Positions 39,694 through 48,700 of a stretch of 64,000 bases of DNA are shown here, in pieces (position 1 is the first letter of the stretch; each line of letters starts with the position of its first letter). The notes under the pieces were generated by a model. The model ran no database searches, was not told where the DNA came from, and was given only the letters and a program-made list of their open reading frames with translations. A program made the translations under genes and the position numbers. The stretch is from Marivirga atlantica (GTDB lineage Bacteria; Bacteroidota; Bacteroidia; Cytophagales; Cyclobacteriaceae), in contig NZ_JAERQG010000001.1 in NCBI RefSeq assembly GCF_016734805.1, forward strand, positions 1,488,001-1,552,000. The letters are read 5' to 3'.

Positions 39694-41334
39694 TTATTCG
39701 GTTAGATTAAATGTTGCTATGTAAAAATTGGGGTCGATAGTTATTTCAACATTTTCCGGTAGTTCTTTCAATATGTTGTATTGTCTTGCAGTTGGTTCAA
39801 TCCACTGTGGTTCTCCATTAATGTAGATTTTTACCGGCATGTTAAATTGATCATTTGTGTTTTCCCACTTGAAAAGCAAGTTATTTCCTAAGTGTCTGTA
39901 AGCAAGTGTTGGTATACGGGTATCTCTTAAATATTGATCAAAAAAACCTTCTAAATCATTACCATAAGCCTTGCTTAAATAAGCTTCAATTTCAGCTGAA
40001 GACACCGTTTGGTGGTAAAATTCTTTATTCATATCTCTCAAGGTCATTCGCCATTTTTCATCATCATCAAATAACTGCCTTAAGGTATGAAGCATGTTAC
40101 CGCCCTTATAATACATATCGCCCGAGCCTTCATAAGCCACTCCGTATTCTCCAATAATAGGTCTGTCATTTTGGATGGATGAACGCACACCCTGGATGTA
40201 GGCATTTGCCGCCTCAGTGCTATAATGGTAATCAAGGAAAAGGTTTTCTGAATAATGCGTAAAAGATTCATGGATCCACATGTCCGCAACATCTGAATTA
40301 GTGATATTGTTAGCAAACCATTCATGGCCAGATTCATGAATGATGATGAAATCGAATTTCATTCCCCAACCAGACTGACTAAGGTCAGTACCTCTATAAC
40401 CGTTTTTGTAGCCATTGCCGTAAGTGACGGAACTTTGATGTTCCATTCCTAAATAAGGAGCTTCTACCAACTTATAACTGTCTTCATAGAAAGGGTAGGG
40501 ACCAAACCAATGTTCAAAAGCCTCTAGCATGCGGGGTACATCTTCAAACTGCTTTTTAGCTAAGGTTTTATTATAACTTAGCACCCAATATGAACAATCA
40601 AGCTTCCCCTTTTCGCCATCATAAGTTTCTTTAAAATTCACATAGTCACCAATATTGATGTTGACACCATAGTTATTGATCGGGTTGTTTACGAACCATT
40701 GGTAAATCGTGGTGTTTTCTTTTTTAATGGTGTTTCTTAACCTACCGTTCGATACGTCAATCCATGGATTAGGCACTTCCACACTAATAAGCATGCTATC
40801 CACTTCATCATACGGATGTTCTTTGCAGGGCCACCAAACACTGGCGCCAATTCCCTGATTAGAGGTAGCTACAAAAGGATTTCCATTTTTATCTCGGCTC
40901 CAGGTGAACCCGCCATCCCATGGCGGATTTTTAGCCACTACAGGATTGCCGCTAAAAAATATTTCTAATTGACCTGTACTCCCTACCTTTTGTTTATCAT
41001 TCAATTGAATGAAATGAGCAGCACCTTCAGAAGTATACTGAAGCTCCTTTCCGTTTTGGATGATTTTATTGATCTCCATTGGCGCCTGCAAATCAATTTG
41101 CATTACCTGATTTTCCTCAAGCACTTTGTAATGCACTACATTGCTACCACTAATGAATTCATTATCAATATCGACATCTACGCTCAGATCATAAAATGTT
41201 AAATCCCACCAAATTCTTTCTTCAGTTAATCCTCCTTTTAGGCTGTCTTGCCTGGTGAAAGTTTGTGCTCTACTGTCATGAAGAAAGATGAGCAAAGCGA
41301 AGAGAAGTGTGAAAACGTTAAAAAGTCTTTTCAT
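39694..41334 (-). CDS. Exported M1 family metallopeptidase
   Basis: A 546-residue gluzincin aminopeptidase. Signal peptide to DSRAQ (about residue 24). The N-domain (YDLSVDVDIDNEFISGSNVVHY) is typical. Zinc and catalytic motif HESGHEWFANN (near 333-343) and the third ligand in WIHESFTHY; the exopeptidase loop reads LGMEHQSSV in place of GxMEN. It lacks the long C-terminal helical domain of ERAP-type enzymes. Exported, it probably trims peptides outside the cytoplasm. First gene of a two-gene unit. Confidence 0.93.
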   Translation of the reverse strand: MKRLFNVFTLLFALLIFLHDSRAQTFTRQDSLKGGLTEERIWWDLTFYDLSVDVDIDNEFISGSNVVHYKVLEENQVMQIDLQAPMEINKIIQNGKELQYTSEGAAHFIQLNDKQKVGSTGQLEIFFSGNPVVAKNPPWDGGFTWSRDKNGNPFVATSNQGIGASVWWPCKEHPYDEVDSMLISVEVPNPWIDVSNGRLRNTIKKENTTIYQWFVNNPINNYGVNINIGDYVNFKETYDGEKGKLDCSYWVLSYNKTLAKKQFEDVPRMLEAFEHWFGPYPFYEDSYKLVEAPYLGMEHQSSVTYGNGYKNGYRGTDLSQSGWGMKFDFIIIHESGHEWFANNITNSDVADMWIHESFTHYSENLFLDYHYSTEAANAYIQGVRSSIQNDRPIIGEYGVAYEGSGDMYYKGGNMLHTLRQLFDDDEKWRMTLRDMNKEFYHQTVSSAEIEAYLSKAYGNDLEGFFDQYLRDTRIPTLAYRHLGNNLLFKWENTNDQFNMPVKIYINGEPQWIEPTARQYNILKELPENVEITIDPNFYIATFNLTE

Positions 41335-41449
41335 AATTTTTTTTCATTTTGATGGAAGCTCAAAATCTAATTTAATAGATATTATTGAGTTTTTTGTTGC
41401 CTTCTTATATGAGCGGGAAAGCACGCTTATTATTTAATTAAAGGACAAT

Positions 41450-41483
41450 AAAAAAAGCCCGATGGTTTTTAAGCATCGGGCTT
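41450..41483 (-). terminator. Rho-independent terminator
   Basis: AAAGCCCGATG and CATCGGGCTTT form a stem with a T run on the minus strand, after the outer membrane protein gene. Confidence 0.85.
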
Positions 41484-41504
41484 TCTCTAAATTGTTTATA
41501 ATGC

Positions 41505-42080
41505 TTATAACAATTTGAATCCCAGACTAAATAATAACTGGTTAACTTTAAATTCACCATTGCCCACAGAGCCCTGATCGCTAAAGTTACCTTCATATCT
41601 AAGGTCTAACGTAATTTTACTAATATCTAAACCTACGCCAGCCTGATAAGCGAAAATAGCACTCTTATATTGTTCTACTGGCTGATTGGAATCAATATCT
41701 GTGTTAGTATTAAAACTAGCTACTGGACCTGCATTTAACCTTAATGGACCCAGTTTCCAACCAAATAGCACAGGTAAGTCAACCTTATTTTTATTAAACT
41801 CATAAGTCTGTCCAGTGCCATCAGTGCTTACATATTCTCCTTTAACGGAATTAAAATAAAGCTCAGGTTGAACGTAAAAACTTGCTATAGTAATTCTGGC
41901 GAAGGCACCTGCATGGTAACTGTATTTCGCATCACCTGATTCATATTCATTAACGGCATCACTTAATTTCATTGATGTATTGCTTACACCAACTTTCGGC
42001 CCAATCGTAAAAATTTGGGCATTAGAGGTTACAGCAAAAAACATAAAGGCTGAACAAATAAATAGAATTCTTTTTAACAT
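41505..42080 (-). CDS. Outer membrane beta-barrel protein (PorT-like)
   Basis: A 191-residue protein with a Sec signal ending at SNAQ. Alternating strands follow (FTIGPKVGVSNTSMKL, SYHAGAFARITIASFYVQPEL, VDLPVLFGWKLGPLRLNAG), an 8-stranded barrel pattern with the C-terminal FSLGFKLL strand. Such barrels are the OMP_b-brl_2 family of Bacteroidota. Role unknown; not part of the neighbouring biotin operon, which is divergent. Confidence 0.85.
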   Translation of the reverse strand: MLKRILFICSAFMFFAVTSNAQIFTIGPKVGVSNTSMKLSDAVNEYESGDAKYSYHAGAFARITIASFYVQPELYFNSVKGEYVSTDGTGQTYEFNKNKVDLPVLFGWKLGPLRLNAGPVASFNTNTDIDSNQPVEQYKSAIFAYQAGVGLDISKITLDLRYEGNFSDQGSVGNGEFKVNQLLFSLGFKLL

Positions 42081-42163
42081 GTTTAAAAAAGTTTGATGTA
42101 TCGATATAAACGTTAAATAAGATAATTGTTATAAAATTGAGGACGAATAATTAAATTTTACTG

Positions 42164-43276
42164 ATGAACATTGAATCCATCATGCAAGATTTGCTTGAAA
42201 AGCGCAAGCAGTCAGGGACATACCGTTCCTTAAAAATATTGGACAGTAAAGCGCATGATTTTACAAGCAATGATTATTTAGGTTTGGCTAAAATAGATTT
42301 CCTTTCCGGAGAAGATCATTCATTTATTGATAATGGAGCAGGTGGTTCTAGGCTGCTTTCAGGAAATAAAGCCTACCATGTGGAAGCAGAAGCTTTTATG
42401 GCTGATTATTTTAATGCTAAAAGCTGCTTGCTTTTCAATTCGGGCTATGTGGCTAATTTGGGCTTGTTGTCTTCTGTTCCGCAAAAGGGAGATGCCATTT
42501 TGATGGATGAGCTTTCACATATTTGCATCAAGGAAGGAGCGCGATTAAGCAGGGCCAGTCATTTCAATTTCCGCCATAATGACGTGTCAGATCTTGAGAA
42601 AAAGCTGAATACAGTTAATGCCAATAATATCTTCATAGTAGTTGAATCCATCTATTCTATGGATGGCGATGAAGCTCTCTTAGCCAACATTGTAGAGCTT
42701 GCTAAAAAATACAATGCTAATGTTATTGTTGATGAAGCTCACTCAACTGGATTACTTAGTAATGATGGAAGTGGCTTATGCTGTCAGTTAGGAATAGAAA
42801 AGGAAGTATTTGCCAGAGTCTATACATTTGGGAAAGCCATGGGGGCACATGGCGCGGTTGTGGCGGGGAGTGAGATTTTGAAGTCCTACCTTATTAATTA
42901 CAGCAGGCAGTTTATTTATACTACATCTTTACCTTATCATAGTATTCAAATAATCATAAAGGCCATTAACTACAGAAAGTTGAATAGTGAATTGTGGAAG
43001 AGCTTGCAGGATAAAATTGAAAAATTTAGAAATCAGCTCAATGAAGAAATTAATTTGTTAGAAAGTAATCATCCCATACAAGGTGTTATTACGGGAAGTA
43101 GTGAGAATGCGATTCGGCTGGCTAATTTTTTACAAGAAAAAGGTTTTGATATTCGTCCTATTGTTTCTCCCACAGTACCTTTACACCAAGAAAGAGTGAG
43201 AATTTGCCTGCATGCATTCAATACTGACGAAAGTATAGATGAACTTTGTAGGCAGCTGAATCAGTATTATTCCTGA
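42164..43276 (+). CDS. bioF: 8-amino-7-oxononanoate synthase
   Basis: A 370-residue PLP enzyme that condenses pimeloyl-ACP/CoA with L-alanine in biotin synthesis. Seen: DFTSNDYLGLA, GAGGSRLLSGN, VVESIYSMDGD, IVDEAHSTGLL and TFGKAMGAHGA with the PLP Lys near 225. Length is slightly below the usual 385-390. First gene of bioF-bioD-bioA; the next start is 9 bases on. Confidence 0.92.
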   Translation: MNIESIMQDLLEKRKQSGTYRSLKILDSKAHDFTSNDYLGLAKIDFLSGEDHSFIDNGAGGSRLLSGNKAYHVEAEAFMADYFNAKSCLLFNSGYVANLGLLSSVPQKGDAILMDELSHICIKEGARLSRASHFNFRHNDVSDLEKKLNTVNANNIFIVVESIYSMDGDEALLANIVELAKKYNANVIVDEAHSTGLLSNDGSGLCCQLGIEKEVFARVYTFGKAMGAHGAVVAGSEILKSYLINYSRQFIYTTSLPYHSIQIIIKAINYRKLNSELWKSLQDKIEKFRNQLNEEINLLESNHPIQGVITGSSENAIRLANFLQEKGFDIRPIVSPTVPLHQERVRICLHAFNTDESIDELCRQLNQYYS

Positions 43277-43285
43277 AGAAATTTT

Positions 43286-43894
43286 ATGAACTATTTTGTA
43301 ACAGCTATAGGTACGGATAGCGGCAAAACACTGGTAAGTGCTATTTTAACTGAAGCGCTCCATGCTGATTATTGGAAACCAGTACAAGCCGGTTTTCCCA
43401 AAGATAGCGAAGCTGTTGAGGCATTGCTCTCCAATACTACTTCGAAGATTTTACCTGAACAATATGTATTAAATACTCCAGCATCACCTCATTATGCAGC
43501 GGAAGTAGATAGGGTGAGTATTCATGCAAAAGAAATGACCTTGCCTTTCACTAAAAATCGACATTTGATTATTGAAGGTGCCGGAGGAGCTTTAGTACCT
43601 TTGAATGATAAGGAGTTTGTTATTGATATCACCAATAATTTTCCTTGTGAGGTAATTTTGGTTTGTAATCTTTATCTGGGAAGTATCAATCATTCTTTAT
43701 TAACGCTGAATGAGTTAAAGCACAGAAATGTTAAAGTAAAAGGGATCATCTTTAATGGTCCTTCAAATCCTTCCAGTGAATCGATTATTGTAAAACATGC
43801 ACAATTACCTGTTTTACTTAACATTAAGCAAGAGGAAAAAATCAACAAAGAAGTAGTCAGAAAATATGCTTCCATTGTAAGAGAGCAATTATGA
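43286..43894 (+). CDS. bioD: ATP-dependent dethiobiotin synthetase
   Basis: A 202-residue P-loop enzyme that closes the ureido ring of dethiobiotin. Seen: GTDSGKT (9-15), WKPVQAG, and EGAGGALVPLND. Slightly short but complete. Its stop overlaps the bioA start by 4 bases, showing coupled translation. Confidence 0.92.
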   Translation: MNYFVTAIGTDSGKTLVSAILTEALHADYWKPVQAGFPKDSEAVEALLSNTTSKILPEQYVLNTPASPHYAAEVDRVSIHAKEMTLPFTKNRHLIIEGAGGALVPLNDKEFVIDITNNFPCEVILVCNLYLGSINHSLLTLNELKHRNVKVKGIIFNGPSNPSSESIIVKHAQLPVLLNIKQEEKINKEVVRKYASIVREQL

Positions 43895-45171
43895 GTGATT
43901 GGATTAAAAGAGACGAGCAATCAATATGGCATCCATTTACGCAATTGGTAAATGGTTTTGAACATATTATGGTGGAAAAAGCAGAAGGGGCCTATTTATA
44001 TACTTCCGATGGGCGCAAAATTCTAGATGCTATTTCCAGTTGGTGGGTAAATCTTCACGGCCATAGTCATCCTGCTATAGCTAAAGCGGTAGCTGAACAA
44101 GCACTTAACTTAGAGCACGTTATCTTTGCAGGCTTTACTCATGAGCCTGCTATTACGCTTGCCGAGAATTTGTTGAGCATACTACCACCAAACCAGTCCA
44201 AGATATTCTATTCTGATAATGGGAGTACAGCCAATGAGGTGGCCTTAAAAATGGCATTTCAATATTGGTACAATAAAGGTCAGCAAAAGCGCACAAAAGT
44301 CATTGCATTTGAAGGAGCCTATCATGGCGATACTTTTGGAGCCATGTCAGTAGGAGATAGAGGTCCCTTTTCAGCTCCTTTCTCACCATTTTTATTTGAT
44401 GTTGAATTTCTTCCTATGCCAACGGAAGAAAATAAGCAAGAAGTAGTAGATCAATTCCAGCATTTGGTAGCAGCTAATGAAGTGGCCGCCTTTATATTTG
44501 AACCTCTGATTTTAGGCTCGGCAGGTATGAAAATGTATACTGCTGAAATCCTGGATGAGCTCATACAGTTTGCTCAAGCTCATGAAACCATTTGTATAGC
44601 TGATGAGGTTTTTACTGGTTTTGGCAGAACAGGCAAGTACTTTGCCTCAGATTATTTAGCTCACAAACCGGATATATTCTGTCTCTCGAAAGGATTGACC
44701 GGTGGAGCCATGGCTTTAGGTGTTACCTCATGCACCGAAAAAATTATGGATGCATACAAAAGCGCTGACATCATGAAAACTTTTTTTCATGGCCATAGCT
44801 TTACAGCAAACCCAATAGCATGTGCCGCGGCCAATGCTAGTTTTCATCTTTTAAAATCATCCGATACCCAAGAAAAAATAAGTAAGATCAATCAACTGCA
44901 CCTGGAGTTTTATGAGTTGCTAAAATTGCACAAAGCTGTAGAAAATTGTAGAGTGTTAGGAACAATCTTGGCACTTGATATTAAAACCAAAGAAGTGACA
45001 AGTTATGTAAATGAGGTAAGGCATAAACTTTACCCATATTTCCTGGAAAGAAACATTTTATTGAGACCGCTGGGTAATGTGATCTATATTTTGCCGCCCT
45101 ACATCATCACAGAAAAGGAGCTAAAGCGTGTTTATAAAGAGGTTTTAGGCTTGTTGGATAGCTTTCAATAA
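43891..45171 (+). CDS. bioA: Adenosylmethionine-8-amino-7-oxononanoate transaminase
   Basis: A 426-residue class III PLP aminotransferase that turns 8-amino-7-oxononanoate into diaminopelargonate. Seen: IWHPFTQL, SSWWVNLHGH, YSDNGSTANEVALKMA, YHGDTFGAMSVG, DEVFTGFGRTGK and LSKGLTGG with the PLP Lys near 268. Last gene of the operon; bioB is not in view, so biotin synthase is elsewhere. Confidence 0.94.
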   Translation: MSDWIKRDEQSIWHPFTQLVNGFEHIMVEKAEGAYLYTSDGRKILDAISSWWVNLHGHSHPAIAKAVAEQALNLEHVIFAGFTHEPAITLAENLLSILPPNQSKIFYSDNGSTANEVALKMAFQYWYNKGQQKRTKVIAFEGAYHGDTFGAMSVGDRGPFSAPFSPFLFDVEFLPMPTEENKQEVVDQFQHLVAANEVAAFIFEPLILGSAGMKMYTAEILDELIQFAQAHETICIADEVFTGFGRTGKYFASDYLAHKPDIFCLSKGLTGGAMALGVTSCTEKIMDAYKSADIMKTFFHGHSFTANPIACAAANASFHLLKSSDTQEKISKINQLHLEFYELLKLHKAVENCRVLGTILALDIKTKEVTSYVNEVRHKLYPYFLERNILLRPLGNVIYILPPYIITEKELKRVYKEVLGLLDSFQ

Positions 45172-45306
45172 GTGAATTCCGCATTAAAGCTTAAGCAAAA
45201 CCCTTATTCTTTTCAGGTTTTTACCTATTTTTTGAAATAAGAATTAAGCTGATTTACAGCGCTACTATTATGGCCAATTTTGTAATAGTTAAAGTTACAA
45301 AGAGCC

Positions 45307-45747
45307 ATGAAAAATATAATTTTAAGCATTTCAGTTTTTTTACTAACCGTTTTACCCTTCCAGGTTAAAGCGCAATTTGGTGGTGAATCAGGTGAGCAGT
45401 ATAGAATAGTAGCTGTTAAAAATGGTGCTGATAGTCTTATTAGTGCTTCTAATTATGTTTCCCTTTTTAAACAATTTAAAATTGATCTTCCTACAGCTTT
45501 TACACCTAATGGTGACGGGCTTAACGATACCTTTGGTGGAGTTGCTTCTAGCGTAAATAATTATAAATTAGTAATATATAACAGGCACGGAGAAGTAATC
45601 TTTGAAACTAATTCGGTTGAAGAGAAATGGGATGGAACTTTTAATGGGACGAAAGTTCAGCAAGGAAGCTACATATACAGCGTGAGTGCCACAGGTCCTG
45701 AAAATAGTTCTATCAACAAAACCGGTAAAGTCTTAGTCATTATATAA
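45307..45747 (+). CDS. Stand-alone gliding-motility (type B) C-terminal sorting domain protein
   Basis: A 146-residue protein: signal peptide (to VKAQ, about residue 22), short linker, then a full type B C-terminal domain, the T9SS sorting signal (TAFTPNGDGLNDTFGG, YKLVIYNRHGEVIFETN, WDGTFNGTKVQQGSYIYSV). Normally this domain ends a large protein. Here it is almost alone and sits 4 bases before a giant repeat protein that lacks such an end. Confidence 0.88.
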   Translation: MKNIILSISVFLLTVLPFQVKAQFGGESGEQYRIVAVKNGADSLISASNYVSLFKQFKIDLPTAFTPNGDGLNDTFGGVASSVNNYKLVIYNRHGEVIFETNSVEEKWDGTFNGTKVQQGSYIYSVSATGPENSSINKTGKVLVII

Positions 45748-45751
45748 GCCC

Positions 45752-48700
45752 ATGAATAAAGCTGTCTACATAAAAATCTCAAGTATTTTAGCACTCTTTT
45801 TTATGAGTGCTTTTGGTGCATCTGCGCAAATTCAATCATCAGCTTCAGAAGGTTGCGTTCCTCTATCTGTACAGTTTTCTATCGATGAGCGAAATGTACA
45901 GCGATATGCCTGGTCGTTTAGCAATGGTCAAACGGCAGCTGTAGCTGAGCCATCAGTACTATTCGAGCAATCAGGAACATTTGATGTAAGTGTTGAAATA
46001 ACTTATAACGATAATTCAACTGCAACTTTTACGGAAGAGGATTTTATAAACGTTGAAGCAGCCCCTGAAATAGATTTTACCGTAAACAAGCAAATTGTTT
46101 GTTTAGGTGAAGCGATCAATTTTAGTAATGAGAGCAGTACAGGAACTCACTTTACATGGAATTTTGGTGATGGCAACCAATCAAACGATGAAAACCCAAC
46201 ATACATATATAATACTGCAGGTAACTACAATGTAAGTTTAAGAGTAGCAACGGCTAATGGCTGTGAATCACAACTTGTAAAAGAGGGCTTCATAGAAGTG
46301 AAAGATGCTGATCAGGTTGAAATTAGTGCTTCATCAGATTTTTATTGTCTAAATGCAGAACCTATTCAGTTCGTGGTATCTGAAAATGTAAATGAGCCTC
46401 TATGGAATTTTGGAGATGGCACAACTAGCAGTGAGCTTAATGCTTCACATCAATTTACCAAGGCAGGAGAATATGATATTTCGCTTCAATTCACAAATAA
46501 TAATGGCTGCACGCAGTCAGTTGCTTTAAATCATTCCATAGTTGTTGAAGAGTCTAGTATGCCAGGTTTTAGTGTTTCTGATAAAGAGATATGCGAATAT
46601 CAGTCAGTTATATTGAAAACTGATATGTCAGATGGTCAAACCTACGAATGGGAAATCAGCGATGGAAGGTTCTTTCAAGGTAAATCGGTAGATGTTCCCT
46701 TTAATGAAGCAGGCCAATATTTTGTTTCTTTAAAAGTTACTAACTCTAAAGGCTGTACATTTAGTGCAAACCGTTCAGAACCTATTGAGGTTAAGCCTGC
46801 TAATGAAATTACAGTAAACTATAACGAAACTGAAGGTTGTCTTCCTTTCACATTTGAAGCCATTAATCAAACTCAGGACGTGATTAAAACCGAGTGGTTG
46901 ATAAACGATGAAGTCATTACTTCAAATACCTTAAATTATGAGTTTCAGGAAGCTGGCGAATACTCAATAAGTATGCGCAGCTATTTTGAAAACAGCTGTA
47001 CTATAGAAACTGAATTACCTGACCAAATTAGCGTTTTGGGTGAAGCTACTGAAATTAATGTAAGTAAGTACACTGGCTGTGTTCCTTTAGAAGTTGAATT
47101 TTCGTTGTTAAACGAAGAAGCCACTTCAGTACTTTGGGATTTTGGGAATGGCACTACCGCTGAAGGTCAAAACGCTAATATTACTTATGAAAATTCAGGT
47201 GCTTATCAAGCTTCCGTAAGTTATATGAATAGGTTCGGGTGCGAAGTAAATTATGAATTAGCAGATCAAATAAATGCTTTGCCTATTGGTATCAACTTAG
47301 GCGATGTAGACACTATCCAGTCATGTACCTTCACGGAAGTATACTTTTCTGGTGATATGGGTTACGATTTCTGGGAATGGGATTTTGGTGATGGCAATAC
47401 ATCAACGGAGAAAAACCCTGTTCATGAATATGCTGAGGCAGGTGTATACCATGTGAGTTTAAGCACCAATAACAGATATGGTTGCAAGACGACTATCGAA
47501 AACTATAACATCATCGAACTTCCTGAAATTCCTATAGAAACCAATATTGAAGTTTCGGAAGGTGAGGCCTGTGGATATTTTTCTGCCACGCTCGATGCTA
47601 CAGTAGGAGAGGGGCAGCAAGTATCTTGGCAGTTCGATGGTGCTACGTTGGCCATGGGTGAAAGTGCTGAATTGAGCTTTTTAAGTAATTCTAATGTGTC
47701 TATTGTGGTGCGTGTGACGGATCCTAGTGGTTGTAGCAGGTCTAAATCAGTTACTGTTAAGAATCCGTGGGAAGATTGTACCAATGATGACATCCAACCT
47801 GGAAGTGATGAAATTGACGAGAATACGGGTATTGCCAAACTTAATATAGAAGGCTGCAATGTGCCGTTTTCGGTAGATTTTGTGAGTCCATCAAATGATG
47901 CCTCAGCTGTTGAGTGGAGGTTTAACGATGGATCAATTATTACCGAAGAAGAATTTACACATGTTTTTGAAGAAACAGGACATTATACAATTGACTTCTA
48001 CGCTGAAATTAATAAGGACAGCACGGTGCTTATTGAAGATTATGTAGAAGTTACGGTGAATAAATCAGGTGTTGATTTCAATTATGAAGTTTACGCTACT
48101 TGTGATGGCTACTCCATGACCTTAACACCTACAGATACGGAGATGGATTTCTTCCTGTGGGAATTAAATAATCAGGAAATCCAACTTTCAGATGATAATA
48201 CAATATTTATTGAAAATCCAGGATTGTACCAGGTAAGCCTTTTAGCAGGAGGAGAGAATATCTGTGAGGCGAATCAGGTGAAAAATATCTTTGTGGGTAA
48301 TGAGGAGCATATCTTTGAATATGATCCTAATTTGTGTTTAGGAGAAGTTTTCACTGTTAATCAATCATTGCAGGGTTTCCGCTCATTTACATGGATTATC
48401 AATGAAGAAGACAGCATCAATACAGATCAGTTAGAAGTTGAATTTAATGAAGCAGGCAGTTATAAAGTGGAGCTTATGGCTACTACCGCTGATGGATGTG
48501 ACTATAACTTCTTAGTGAATAATGAAATTAAGGTCTTTGACACAAAAGCCCTTTTTAGCACTAAAGGTGCGCGAATAGGCTGTGGAGCACTAGAGGTGAA
48601 GTTTCAAAATGAATCAACCAGTGCTGAATCTGTTTTATGGGATTTTGGTAATGGTGAAACATCTGAAGAACTGAATCCTACTTTTACATTTGAAGCAGGC